Source: Maylandia zebra (lineage: Eukaryota > Chordata > Actinopteri > Cichliformes > Cichlidae). Taken from it: a DNA stretch of 64,000 nt. The stretch's first letter is position 1, and every line of letters starts with the position of its first letter. The position numbers were made by a program, and so were the translations under genes. Below, piece by piece: positions 1-20,800 of this stretch. The stretch spans positions 30,182,529 through 30,246,528 of the forward strand of contig NC_135185.1 of NCBI RefSeq assembly GCF_041146795.1, given 5' to 3'. A model generated the notes under the pieces. It ran no database searches and was not told the DNA's origin. It saw only the letters and a program-made list of their open reading frames with translations.

Positions 1-764
1 TTCTCTTCTGGTTAAATCATCACCTGAACCATAACTTTAAGAATTAAAAGAACTAAAAGAATATTTAAAATCTTTCAAAACCACAAATAACCTGAGATAA
101 ATGTAAAGCTGTGGTCAGTGGAAACATCATGCTCATTCATTTTGTTTACCTCTTGACTGTAATCACTATCAGTCATCAAAATAAAACATAAAAAAAGATC
201 TACACGTTTGATAATTTACTTTGACAAATAGCACCCAACACACATTGCATTCATCATGTGTATACGTGCAGAGTAATTTGGGGAGTTTACTGGGATAAAA
301 CAAGAACAGTAAGTTTGTTTTAGTATGCAATATACAAATGATGATCATTAAAGTCATTAGGGCTTATTGCTACACAAAGCTGTGAGGTTCCCAAACAGTG
401 TGGTTAAAGTATCTACACCAATCATGGGCATATTATTTTGTAATCATGATATGTTTGGTGGTAATTGTTGGAACAATTTCAATCAATAAATAAAAACTAA
501 TAACTTATTTTATATTTTTAAAATAGAGTTTAATTGTACTATAAGCTTTCAAATCATTCTGAAGTAAAAGTATTGATGCAGAAACACATCTTGTCGTTAA
601 ACACGTGTAGGATTTCTTTCTTTTCTTTTTCACAAATGTCAGTGTTTTCCCCTCTGAAATAAATTAAGCCTTATTAGGAACTACTGATGTTACTGAATTA
701 TTATTAAAGTAAATTTGTTTGAGAAGCCATATAAATTGAAGCAGAGTTATTTTGATTTTTTTAT
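1..764. other. AT-rich intergenic DNA, no gene seen
   Basis: This stretch is AT-rich with no coding exon, splice-site pair or RNA gene that I can support. Open frames here are short and carry no recognisable domain. Confidence 0.6.
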
Positions 765-1740
765 TACTTCTGCTAAGGAGGTTACGTTTTTGGTAGCATT
801 TGCGTGCACGCCATTCTTTCTGTCTGTAAACACATTAGCTCAAAAAGGCTTGAGAAACTTTGCAGGGGTGTAGAATGATGTGATGTTTAAAATCCATTAA
901 AATCTGGCTTACACCCACCAAGGTCTTCAGGGTCAGCTCAATGATTTATTGGTCAAAAATGGACAAAAAGCCTTATGACTTCGATAAATACTGTGATGAT
1001 TCTGTCACGACCGCGGGTGGCAGACGTGTGGAATAGGAGATAGGATCCAAAATGCGGCAGCTCTGGTGCAGATGAGTATTTATTAAACAAAAGAAAATAC
1101 AAACAGCAATGGTGTGGGTGATGGTGAAACAGGAAAACCTAAACTGGGTAAAACTAACAAAACAAACCAGAAACGAAGATGCAGGGAGGTCCGGGGAAAT
1201 ACACGTGGAGAGACGCAGGGAGACCGAGGGGAAACAACACAGACGAAATAGCAACTACTATGACAGAAGACACAACTTAAAAACACTCAGAGAACACAGG
1301 GAGATTACACACAGGTGGGGAACACAGCTGGGAGTGATTAACGTGACGAGACTAGGGAGGCAAACTGAAAACACTCACATAAGACGCAGACCTTCACAAT
1401 AAAACAGGAAACACATACACGCAATGACATAACACACCAACTTAACACAGACTGGGGGACACAGAACATAGGAACATGAACCATGAAACAGAAGAGTACA
1501 AACACCCAAGGTAACCAAAACCACAGAATACTAATAAACTAAACATAAACACGGAGTCGCAGACCATGACAGATTCTTACACGTATGTTGTGTCCTGTCA
1601 ACATATAGAAAGCAACATAAAACAATAAAAATTATCTTGTCACATTTGACCTCTGACCTCAGCTTCAGGGTCAAAAGATTGATCTGAAGGCCAAAGTTTT
1701 ATATAAAGAATGATATATACGTATATTACAGTAACAAGTT
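765..1740. repeat. Old interspersed repeat, apparently split by a later insertion
   Basis: The flanks at about 765-1001 and 1573-1740 resemble the two halves of a widespread teleost repeat: an early CTAAGGAGGTTACG-type segment, and a later segment with GACCTCTGACCT and CAGGGTCA motifs. A 571-bp unit with a different character sits between them. The family name is not certain; the recognition comes from memory of fish genomes, not a search. Confidence 0.4.
1002..1572. mobile_element. Nonautonomous DNA-transposon-like element
   Basis: The segment begins CTGTCACG and ends CATGACAG, giving short imperfect terminal inverted repeats (CTGTCA outermost). It has no coding capacity; the interior is an A-rich, CAC/AAAC-rich noncoding sequence. 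The flanking triplet ATT occurs on both sides and could be a target duplication, but three bases is weak support. A superfamily cannot be assigned. It interrupts an older repeat. Confidence 0.45.
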
Positions 1741-1741
1741 A

Positions 1742-2580
1742 TAACAATATGAATACATGTTCCTGAATGAGTATTACTATTTTCTGGAAAACAAAAAAAC
1801 CCCTCTAGATTTTTATTACTAAACATTTAATCGAATTTTATTAAGTAATCAATTGAATCCTACCCATATATAGCTATAGCCACGTAAATAAAAAATAATA
1901 AAAAATAATTGTACTCAAAACATAACAAAAGCCTACAATTTGCACCTGTTTCTACTGCACTACAAATTTCTTAAACTACGTTTAAAAATACAAAATAAAG
2001 CTAAATAAAGATAATACTTTTCCTTTTGTTTTGACAACTATTTGTTAGGATGATCTATGACAAAATAACATTTTATTTAAATTAATACACTTGTTTTAAA
2101 TGCAGGGGTTGACAGATATGAACACACACAAACATGCTGACCGTTTTTCTTCAAACTGTGGTAAATTAAACGTTTAAAATGTCAAAGAAAAATGATTCAA
2201 CATTGCAGCGCAAGACTGATCAGTGATGGACCAAATCCAGTTCCTAAAAAATGTGTATCCACTAGGCTAACGAGTGTGGGGTCAGCAAGTGCATACTGTG
2301 TTAACAAAATCTACCGTGAGATGTTCTCTTATTAATTAAACGTACTTATTATACTATATTTCCCTCTAGTGGGCTTACTTCTGAACTACACCAACGTATT
2401 CACGCCTTTCCACATTGGCCAAATTTTAAATGCGTTTATTCGCAGTCTAAAAAGCGGCTCCCTGATCTGGTGAGTATACCATGAGTGTATTAAGGAAAAC
2501 GGAAATGTACAAACACAATATTAAACAATATTAACAAACAATATTTTAGAAAAATCTCAAAGAAAAATTCCTAACATGCC
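1742..2580. other. AT-rich intergenic DNA, no gene seen
   Basis: Low-complexity AT-rich DNA with no supported exon, RNA gene or clear repeat family. Confidence 0.5.
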
Positions 2581-2595
2581 AACATGACCCTTTCA

Positions 2596-2624
2596 GGGAT
2601 CCGTAGGTATCCCTACGGCATCCC
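2596..2624. other. Short perfect-stem hairpin
   Basis: GGGAT plus CCGTAGG (2596-2607) pair with CCTACGG (2612-2618) and ATCCC (2620-2624) around a TATC loop, with one bulged C at 2619. The 12-bp stem lies immediately before a retroposon insertion. Function unknown. Confidence 0.5.
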
Positions 2625-2861
2625 AGAAGGATTTTGGGAGGAACTTACGTTTGAACAAGTGGTTAAAAAGTTAAGTCGTGGTGAAGGGAAAGTGGTGGTT
2701 TTTCGTTTTTTGAGAAGTACTGGTCTCATCATGAGGATCTGAGGGTTCAGGAGTGACGGACGGTTAACAGCCAGGAGATGGCAGTAATGCAACAGTTTTG
2801 GATGCAAGCTGCCGTTAAACTTGACTGAAGAAGAAGAAGACGAAGAAGAAGGATTTTGGGA
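2625..2861 (+). mobile_element. Short retroposon with 15-bp target-site duplication
   Basis: AGAAGGATTTTGGGA occurs at 2625-2639 and again at 2847-2861. Between the two copies lies a 207-bp noncoding unit (2640-2846) ending in a GAAGAAGAAG-type tail. A long exact flanking duplication plus a simple 3' tail is the hallmark of LINE-mediated insertion. The ATGGCAGTAATGCA and GCAAGCTGCCGTTAAA motifs near the 3' end recall a common teleost repeat, but I cannot name the family. No protein is encoded. Confidence 0.6.
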
Positions 2862-3427
2862 AATTTAGTTTATTCTTTCATCATCCATCGTCCACATAAA
2901 TACGTGGATGTATTACACAGAAATACATCTCCTAGAAGCCAGCGTGTCTCAAACGTGTTTCATTGACTCGAGCTACAACCTCCCGTAAGGTGCCGGGCTC
3001 CTCCTAATGTAAAACCACTGATTAATTAAGCAGTAATTGTAGACTGTTAGCTCCTAGCTAATATCGTTCTAAATGTCGCCATTGGACCAGCGGCGTACTT
3101 AGCTAGAAAGTTAGAGAGGGGGGTTATTGAAGAAATTTGTCATTAAGTTGGGGGCAGTGTAACTGATATCATGTGTTGTAATTTGTTGAGTAGAGTAGGT
3201 GTGACGTTCACTGTCTGTATCGCCTGTTTTGACACACAGCTTTGAGAAGTGCTGCTAGCTGTTCAAACGTTTCTTCCTATTTATATCCGTGTTGAGTCTA
3301 GCTCCTCGCCCCCTGACAGCGCAGTTAGGTATCACCACATATCATATGGTTAGGTAGTATCACCCAAATACTGATTTACCTGGTGGGAAAGGGATCTAGT
3401 CGTTTGTATTACAGGATTATTTTCCTA

Positions 3428-10678
<7,251 letters not shown>

Positions 10679-11290
10679 TCTGCTTTGCAGGAAGATGACA
10701 CTAATGATGTGACTTGCACCTGTTCTGAGTATAAGGGACTTAAAACTGACAGAGTAGTGTTTGCACAAAGAAGTGATTCTTAAAAGGTACTGACTGAAAT
10801 TCTACGTGTCTTAGTATTTGTGTCACAGCATTTGCACCTGACGTTGTCTATCATGCATGAAGAATGCTTGTTAAGGCAGACCTAACTCAATGCAATGTGA
10901 AAGCCCGATTGTGGTGTAAGTGGGAATCTTAACTTTGTCTCTGAGAGGCCTTAACTAACATCACAACTTCTGTTCCTAGATTTAACGTGTACTGTAATTA
11001 AAAACAATAAGCTAAAGTGCCTGAAAGGAAAAAGTTTTTAAAAAGTAAGTTTTAAAGGTTTAAATGCTACATCTCCCTGATTTTCGTTTTTAAATTTTGT
11101 ACAGTTAGAAACTATTAGACTGTATTTTGATTAGGGATTTTCTGATTTTACTCATTACTTAGTATTTTGGTACTGTATTTAGCCATTAGTGCTGTGTGTT
11201 ACACACTATTTTTATACTATGTAAGACTATTACCGACTCTGTTTACATTTTAATGTGATCAATAAACAGTGATACTGCATTCTGTATCTA
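10679..11290 (+). other. pomt2: pomt2 3' untranslated region and poly(A) signal
   Basis: Noncoding DNA follows the pomt2 stop (10676-10678). The first convincing AATAAA is at 11261-11266, so the transcript probably ends near 11285. Proposed from sequence alone. Confidence 0.6.
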
Positions 11291-11820
11291 TACATGTAAA
11301 GTTTTCTACATTTTTGAAGTTGAAGGAAACCTTTAAATTGTTTTTATGTTCTGTACAATAACATGAAGCATGTCTTTACTAGACATGGTATTTTCAGTGT
11401 TGATAATTAAAATATGATTGACTACTTGAGATATCCCCAAAAGCTCAGAAATGTTTAGAAATCTGATAAAAGTCATAGAGTTCAAAAGATCATTCCAGTA
11501 ATATCCATGTAAAAACATAAAAAGTAACACTGCAACAGCTTGATATTGGTCCCCTTGAAAATAATTACATATAATATAATACATTGCTTTGGTTGCAGGT
11601 GTATAAACATATTCCTGTGCTCCCAAAGTTATATTGTTAGTTTAAATGTAGGAACCGAAGTCACCCCGACCCAAATATAACCGTCAGTTACTTAATGTTC
11701 GTTGTATTTTTTTCTGACTTGAACTTAATGCTGGATATAACAATAAACCGGCGGGCCGCCTGGTGGCGTGTTTCTGAAGTACACCACATACACTCGTCAA
11801 CTGTCAGAGCTGCTGCTGCC
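11291..11820. other. pomt2-lin52 intergenic spacer
   Basis: AT-rich spacer, becoming GC-richer with CGG and GCTGCTGCC motifs from about 11740 towards the lin52 start. No other gene seen. Confidence 0.5.
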
Positions 11821-11824
11821 GCTG

Positions 11825-11850
11825 CCATTGGCTGTCGTTTATCACGTGAT
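11825..11850 (+). promoter_or_regulatory. lin52: lin52 proximal promoter: inverted CCAAT and E-box
   Basis: CCATTGGCTG near 11825 contains an inverted CCAAT box. ATCACGTGAT (11841-11850) is a perfect 10-bp palindrome centred on CACGTG, of the type bound by USF and MiT/TFE factors. It lies 10 bp before the lin52 ATG, so transcription either starts very close to the ATG or the site is in the 5' UTR. Binding is inferred. Confidence 0.5.
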
Positions 11851-11860
11851 TATTGTGAAG

Positions 11861-14800
11861 ATGGCGTCTCCAAATGGAGGTAAATTCTAATTCTTTACCC
11901 TGCGACGCTGTGTATAAAATGTAAAATTGAGATCTTTAAGCACATTAAACCGTTAAGAACTATAATCCTGTTTTATTTGAACACCCACAGACGACAGAAT
12001 ACGCATGTTAGTGCCGTATTTTTGCTGTTTGGACATGTTTTTCCGTTGGCTAAAGCCCTCACTAGCCCCGGTGTTCGGTCCAGTAAATGGGGAAGAAGAG
12101 CGGGTAGCAAGCTTGAATTCTTTCGTGTAGTCTGACTCACAGAGCTGAAGCTGTGCATCCTGCTAGCTAAAATATTAGCTGTTAGTTACTGCTGTACTAC
12201 TAACAGGTTAAATCATCCCTCCTTAGACCAGTTTCATAACAAGTGTAATGTTTTTGTTTTGGTTGTATTGCTTTCTTCTTCTTTTTTTTCCCGACGTTTT
12301 TTTTCTGTGTTGTACATCTCGTTATTCTTATTACTGGAAGCTGTGTACTTGAAATTGATCATCTTGTATGTTTAACAGTAAAGCACCGTGTGTTTTACAG
12401 ATGACTGTAGACACTCACTGTTGTACCTCTCTCGTGATTTCATCCATACAAATTGAGAGTAATTTGACCTAAAATTTAACATTGCAATCCATCCAATCTA
12501 GTCTTTGTGTAATTTGACATACTTTGACATTTTCCTCAGATGCACATTGCATTCTGTAAATATGCCAGGTTTGGGGGTAATAGCTCTTTGGGTTCCTTGA
12601 TGTGCGAAATGCTATTTTATATTTTCAGTCCGTGTTATATTTGTCATTTCTTTGTAGATTCAACTGAAGAAATTAGAGAAAATTATGTTTTGCAATTGGC
12701 TGCTAGTAACAAAGTGCCTAATACCTCTTGAGTTTAGTGCTTTTGTATGCTTGAATGAATTCATAAATCAGTGTTAAGTGGTTTGACAAACAATCCTCTG
12801 AAAATGGTCAGCTATTAATCATAAGGTGGAAAATAAGGGGAAAAGTAACAAATGGCCAAAGAAAAACTACTAGCCAACACTGGTCAAAGTCTGGCTCAGT
12901 GGAAGGAAAATGCAAAGAAATGATGGGTGGCTCAAGACTTTTGCACTGTACTGTACATGACATTAAACATGGAAGAAGATGCCCAAGGCTGTTAAAATAA
13001 GGTGTTATCACACAATTTGCCCAACAGATTGGCTCTGACCCAATTTTCTGCCTGTATTGTCACTACTGTGTGCAGGTCATGTTACTGCTGAGCAGATAAT
13101 GGTGCACAGTCAATCAGTGTTTGTGAAAGTTTGTGAAATACATTGTTGGAAAGCTGGTAAACAGCCCAGCATTTTCCACTTTTTATATAATTGTGACATG
13201 CTGTAAGTATACATAGACAACTTAATTCTATGTTAATTCTTAAGGCTATTACATCCCTGTAATTTCACTGAAACACCATTCTTGCTAAACATAGATCCTT
13301 ATCTGTTATTTTTTAATGGAGCGCCTTGTGACTTATCAGTCCAAAATAAGGTTTAGTGACTGTGAGTACCATAGAATCTGATATAGATGGGACCATTGTT
13401 ATTCTATAATCAAAATAGAATTGTTTTTAATTATATGATAAAGGTGATTATTAAACACAGCTATGTATTGATTTTAGGAGACCCATGTTTTTCTGAACAA
13501 GTGAACCCGAATCATGCTGACAAAATTCCCTCCTCATAACAGAGACACTTAAACCCTGCTGGCTACAGTTTAACAAGTATCTAAAAACCACTTATTCAGG
13601 ATTATTCAGTGTTGCAGGGAGAATGGACCCTATCACAACTGTCACTGGGTGAAAGATTTTTTTTTTTTTATAAAGATGTTTTTACTCTGTAAAAATCCAT
13701 CCATCTATTTAGTGCCTAGCTCGTCAGATGCCTGAGGTGGCTCCTTCTGATGCAGAGGAATATTAGCTCTAAGAAAACGCTGAAACATCATTTTGCCACT
13801 TGCATCCACAATGTCATTCTTGTATTCGTCGCCCACAGTTCGTCCCTCGTGGTTACAGTAGGAACATAAATCTACTGGCTCTAATTTGTTTTCTTTGTCT
13901 TGATAGGTGATGATTTTGAGTCGTCATTGCTGAGTTTTGAGAAGTTGGATAGAGCGTCACCAGACTTGTGGCCAGAGCAGTGTAAGTTTATCTCCTGCTC
14001 CTATGTGACTGGTTACCGTAGCTTTTATTATGCATAAACTTTATTATTCTCTGATCTCTCATACAGTGCCTGGAGTTGCAGAATTTGCTGCATCTTGTAA
14101 AACTGTGAGTTAGATTTAATATGGCTGAGTTTGAGTTACACATTAGAAACATAAATAGGCTTGTCACACTTCATGATGTGTGATCTGTAACTCTTTATCA
14201 CAGCCCATCTGCAATTCACCTCCAAAATGGATGTCAGATCTGGAGAGTGAGGATATTGAAATGTTGAAAGGTTGGTCCAAATAGCTAAAATTATGGGGTT
14301 TTTTCCAGACAGATTTTTCAATTTACTTGTTACAGTTGGTGTTAAACAGAAAGACTGGTGGACAGAAGCAGACTTAATATATAATCCTGTCAAAATGGTT
14401 AACATTTTGCTGAAGTTAGGTTAGCGCTTTTATTATGGGTCTTGTTATCCTTCTGTAGAGCTGGGTAGCCTGACCACAGCCAACCTGATGGAGAAGGTCA
14501 AAGGACTTCAGAATCTAGCATACCAACTGGGCTTAGAGGAGTGTAAGTACACAAACAGCACACACATGCCAGTGTACAGATAATCCAGCCTTTATACCTT
14601 TAAAATCACTGAGAGTGCGAAAAGGATGTGGTCACATGTTACCACTAGATGGTGCTCATAGGCCTCTCTTGGGTTTTGCTTCTCTGTCTGGAAGAAGTAA
14701 CTTCCCAGCCTCTTTAAGAATCATAACACTGAGAAATCCTAATAGATTTAAGTTCACGTGGGCCTGTATGCTTTTGTCCAAAGACAGAAAAAAAAATGAA

Positions 14801-17800
14801 AATGTAACTTCAACTCCCAAAGCTTGTGTCTAACAGCAAGCATGTTGACCTCAACGCCTTAAATACCGTATTTAGGGTAATATTGGTAAACTTGAATGGT
14901 AAGAAAGAAAAGTATGCCCAGAGGAGACAAATGCCTAAGCATTTGATGGATGCAAAATCTATTTTTAATCCATTCCCCCAGTGCCACCATTGTCATAATC
15001 CTTGTGGAGTGTGGATTAGAGAGATGTAGCTAAGTGCTCATATTTCCCGAAGAGAAAAATCGGTTTTAATTTTTCCAGTTTAGAAGCATGCAAGTGGTGA
15101 AAAACTGTGATATACCCCTGTCATGGCAATACAACCTTAGCATTTTTTTATGCTTACAAATATACATGGAAAGTTTGCTAACTCAATTAAATTACCACCT
15201 AAGGGCAAAATGGTCAGATTTTGGCTCAATTACACTAGAAGTGCAGTACTTTGTAAGAGTCAATAAAGACAATCTGAGCCAAATAATGCAAAAAATAATA
15301 TGGATAGGCTTTGATAAAAATTTGAAAGCAGCACATGTTCAACTGTCTAACAATGTGAGATTTTTAGATGGTTGAGTGATTTTAATGGCAAAGATTTGCT
15401 ACAATGCTCTCATCTACAAATGTCTGTCGGTACATAAATATTAACAGGGTGCCTGTGCTTTAGTTGCATAAGCCATAACTTTAAAATCTATTTAGTTGAA
15501 AAATGTCTGATCTCCCAGCCTTTGCCTAAACCAGGAGAAGCATGTAATCTGGCTGGTATAAAGATGTTAGCTGTCATAGGTGCAGGACTGCAGGCTTTGC
15601 AATCATGTCATGTACCCCGGGATGACGGGACGCAATGACGGTTATTATTGGTGTCAGAGCAGCCCTGTAATCGGTGCCTGTTTAATGCTCTCTGGTTTAA
15701 TTTTCTCCTTTTCCGGGCTGTCAGGGGAGGCCTTGTAAATCTCAGCTACTTTTTCATCATGTTTGTGCACTCTTCAGTACCCGTAAACATACTCCACAGA
15801 GGCATGGCAGAGCGAGGGCAGAGGACAGGATTTACTGCCCTCCCCCCTTCAACATGTGGACCATTAAAGTTGGAGCTGGTTAATGGCAGAGCACAATCAA
15901 GTAGTGAAAACCCGCCCACCATACTGCAGTGAGAAAGGAGATTTGAACCAGAAATGTCCCTTTTCCTAGAATGCGCTTAAGCAGAATTAGTGTAGGTTTT
16001 TGCTTTTTCTAATATTTGTACATATGTATGTAACATGGATATGAGGGGGATAAGGACACAGCCTCCTCCCACAAGCAACCCTAAAAAAGGGCTGTGTGAT
16101 GCTGGCCCAGTTAGTCCCAGAGGGTTTGGCGCGTGCCTATTCCTCAGGCCCCATCTGTTACTCCGCCCCATGATGAATACCCCTGTCGTGGGCCACTGAG
16201 CGTGGGCATCAAGCCTGTGGTCTCTAGGGAAAGCTGAGGACTCTGATAAGTGCTGTTATTGGAGGTAATTGAAAGCTGAGTGTTCCTTTGGGATGCACTG
16301 AAGGGCCTCAGCTACTGACACGACTGGTAACACGGCTGCTGGAGCTGGTGGGATTTTGCACTCTCACACTTGTGGCCTCAACTGACTGCCATTTAACATG
16401 TCTTCCCTAGAATGTGTCATTAGTTGTTGTTATTGAAGATTCATATTACACAGAACAACAGAAAATTTGTTGTTGTTGTGGTTGTTGAGTGTTTTCATGA
16501 ACTTATAACAGTGACATCAGATGTTTCTCAGCAGTGGTTACTATAATATATTCAGAACATGCACCCTTTTAAAGTTTTAAAGTTAACCCTAAATATATTT
16601 TCCTCCCTCAAAATTTTGCCAGGCGCTAGAACTAATCAAAATAATTTTGTCATCTCCACATTGTTATAAAAATTGTAAGGAAAAATATCACTTATAATTC
16701 GATTCCAAAAAAAGAAAAACGACACGACTCGTTGCCTTCTGGGTGTGCAATCATATGTCGTGGCTTCTGTTGCACCCTGCGTTACCTCTCTCCTGCCATG
16801 ATGCCACCCAGCACATACCCCGGCCAACTCTGTTGCATCTTCTTGTGTGAAGGTGAGACTGAAGGTCACCCTGCTTTGACAGCTCCTAATGGGGCTTCAT
16901 CCACCACCACCTCCTCCACACCCTTAGGATCAATCTCCGGCCTATTAGAAGCATGCCGCTGCTGAATATGATTGCATTCACTGGGCCCCACTAGTGCTAA
17001 TGTGCCTCCATCAATCCATCAGGGCGGGCTGACCGCAGGGCGGGTGGTTATGAAGTACCTCAGCTGACAACAGCTGAATGAGGAACAGAGGATACCTCCC
17101 CACCACCGCTACCACTCTTCCTCCTCCTCCTAACCTCTGCTAGTTCCCTGTGCTAGCCTTTTTACCTGTCCCCTGCTTTTCTTTGGTCTCATAGTTAGAA
17201 TGAATGGCAGCGTTGTGGTGCATCTCATTCACAGTGGCACCTCATGTGTGCTGAAAGTAAAATAAGCATCTAGGATGGTTCAATTCTTACCTTCTTAATC
17301 ATCTTAAGCACTTAGTACCTGTAGGCTTTCTGTTATTAGCTTTCTGAAATTGGCTCCCGCACAGGCATTGCTAAAATATGGATGGGTTTTATTTCATAAC
17401 TAGCACTAATAATTATACACGTCATCATTCATCATCTTGAAAACTCTTAAGTAGTTCAACAGACATATTGCAAAAGGCTGACATGAGCATCTCCTTCCAT
17501 GGTAAGCATGTTGCAGCTGTATCTGACAGAGCTTCGTCATATCTTATACAAGAATCAGTGTTGGGGCTGTGTGAGAGAGGCAGAGCTAACACACAAACAC
17601 ACATACTCACTGCTCCTCAGTCCTGCCTGCCTGCTGCTGCCTCCCTGAGCAGATCGGAAATGACACCTCATTTCCATAAAGGCATTAGGAATTCATTGGA
17701 TTTTCTTTCCCAGCTAATCATAGTGCGGGTGTAAAACCTTTTAGGCTTTTTAATGAATGATTTTTGACTGATTGCCTATTAATAAGGACACCTCTTGAAC

Positions 17801-17847
17801 AGGCATAGGCTGGGGCAGGGGTTGGGAGGTGCAGATGTGTTTGTTTT

Positions 17848-17891
<44 letters not shown>

Positions 17892-20800
17892 AGCCGGGCG
17901 AAAATGCATTGGAGGTGGAGGAGGAGGAGGGGTGGGCCTCTCTCGGTTGGGACATAAAGAGGAACCAGTGGCTCCCCTGGGAAATCACAGCTCGTGTCTG
18001 CATCTTAAATATCCCTGTGAAGTATCAATAAGTGGGTAATTGAATTTTGAACACAAACATGAGCGTCAGGTGTATGTGTAGCAAGGCGGGGGTGTTCAGC
18101 GGGTGCGTTGGATGAATATGTGTGCCTCCAAGTCCTTCCATGCTTGAGTGTTTGTGTGTGTCATTTCCTCTGTGTCTCCCTCATCCCTGGGGACAAGGGC
18201 AGTGAAAGTGGATGTTAAATCCATTAAATAAAGCTTACACCCCGTAATAGCTGAGCACCTCTCGGCGATGGTCATTGAGGGTCAGATAAGTCCTCTTAAC
18301 GCTTAATGAAAGTGAATCGGGTCCGTCAGACTTGGGGTCTGCGACTTCAGTTAACCCAGGTGGTCATCGGTCCTGGCTTCTAACAGGCATCCGGGAGCTC
18401 ACTGGGAGCATGTCATTTGGGTGGTGGTGGGGGGGGGGGGGGATTTGGGTTGGGCAAAGTGATGATTACTCTCATTTTATACACAGGGGATTGGTAGGAG
18501 GGGGGCTGTTACAATGGCACGCAGATCACTTGTTGTAAATGAGAGGAAAGTGAGATGTTACACCACTGCGTTTCCTCTGCATTTTCCTTTCGTCCACATG
18601 GGATTTGGCAAGTGAGGATGATTTACCAGTGTGGAGCAGAAAATTGCAGCAACATTTGGGTTGCAACAGTGCAGGCTCTGATACTTCAGAGGGCATATTT
18701 CCTGGCATACTTAGCCGCTTGCAGATATAGGTTAATCTCCATTGTTTCAGTGGACCAAATCAGAGCCAAAATCCACATCCAGAGGGTATGGGGCTGATAA
18801 GGTACAATTTCTTATTATTTTTTTTAAATTTGCAAATCAAGCCAAGGGGAATGTTTAATTTAGGTAAAATTGACATATATTGTATGTTGTGGCTGTGTTT
18901 GATAACCTACCATAACATATGATGATGGAATCTGTGGCCATTAGGGCTAAATGATAATTAGATGGTAACAAATCAACAGGACAAGGCGATGGCCTGCAGA
19001 ATCCATGAGGTGCCATTTAGTATGGATGGTAGTCGTAACAAGATGCTGATTAACTTAGTGCAAAATTAGTGATTGACCTTTCTAATCAACTAAACAAATC
19101 TCTAAGTCTCCCTAATCAGTATTGATCTGATCTCTTCGGGTGTATGACAAAGCCTGTGTGTATGTGTTTGTGTGCGTTGGTCAGCAAGCTTTTGAGTGAG
19201 TCAGGTTTTCTGTAGTAATGCTCTTTTGTTTATTTTCCAAAAATGAACAGCTATTGGAGTCTCTTTTGATCAGTCATAGAAAATCTCGAAAAGACAGATC
19301 CAGCAAAATAAACATTGTAATTAAGATCAACCACTTATTGTTACATTTTATCTGAGATACATAATTTCGTCTGAGTGTGTTTACAGTATATGGCAATCTA
19401 TGTGTGATTTTTGGGTTGTGAGGGTACCACTTTGGTCCGTCTATACTTTGTAAACATGGATGCTGGGCTCAAATCCAAAATGAGTTACAGGGAAAAGAGA
19501 ACATGGATACGAAGTAGAAAACACTGGCTGTATCCCAATTCAGGGTCTGCAGCCTTAACAGCCCACAAGGGCCGCGTACTTAAAGACCGCTAAGGCCGGA
19601 AGTGTGAGGCTTGTGAAATGGGACGCTCTAGCCTCCGTTGCGCTGCCCAGGTTGCCTAGCAACCATGATACTAACAGCTGGAAACGTGTCATACAGCTGT
19701 GTTTGACAGAAATGAAGGACAAAATCTTTTGTTCATTTGTTTGTTCCTACATGAGCTTTGATCATTCTCTGTGAGATTAAGCTCAGCTATTGAACGGCGT
19801 ATATTTTAAAGTAAAGGCTTTAAAACCAAGTTAGTACAAACGTCACTAACATCACATAACTTTGCAGACATGTGGCCAACAGGAATGTTTTAATGTTCTT
19901 CGTTATTAAACATTTGCACATAAATAAGTGACATAATATTCAGTACTTACTTAAAGTTTAAAGTTTACTCTTCGGGCGCCCCTCATCCGCCGTTTTTTTC
20001 CGGCAAAATTATCCACACCCAGCGCCGCGCTATGCATTCTGGGATACGTTGGGTCACAAAGTCTACACCGCCACGTCCTTAAAATTCAGGGAAATGAAGG
20101 ACGCATTTGAGGGCCGCATTTCGAGCAGCCCTTGAATTGGGACAGCCTTCGTCGCGTCGCTGTGACATAATCGGCCTTAAAATGCGGCCTTTAAGGCTGC
20201 AGACCCTGAATTGGGACACAGCCATTGACGTGCAAATGCAGTCTGAATGGGAGAAGACAAAGGCTGTCTTCAAAATTTTATTTATGTCTAGTCTACTCAG
20301 TCCTGCAATAAAAAGTGTGATTATTGTGCACTAACTAGATAACCACTGCAGACAGCTGTTAACATATATCTTCCCTTGCAATAGTTTTTGTCTTGTCTTT
20401 CCCCTCAACCCCCAACCAGTCATGGCATCTGGCTGCTCTGTCCTGAACCTTGTTCTGATGGAGGTCTCTTCCTGTTAAAAGGGAGTTCTTCCTTCTCACT
20501 GTCACCAAGTGCTCGCTTATATCTGATTGTTGGAGTTTACTCTCTAATATTGTAATGTCATTACGTTCAGGTCACTCTTGTTGTATGTTGGCGCTAAAAA
20601 ATAAAATTGAATTGAACTGTGTGACTGAGAGATTTTGTACTTTACTTGAATATATCATCACTCCACAAATAGGCATAATTTTTATTATCCCTGTTGCATG
20701 AACAGCAGAATGCTGCACCACATTTAAGGCCATAGACTCTACTACGTTGCTGTTTTTTCTGTACATTGTAGCTGTCATATCTCTGAGCATCTATAAAAAT

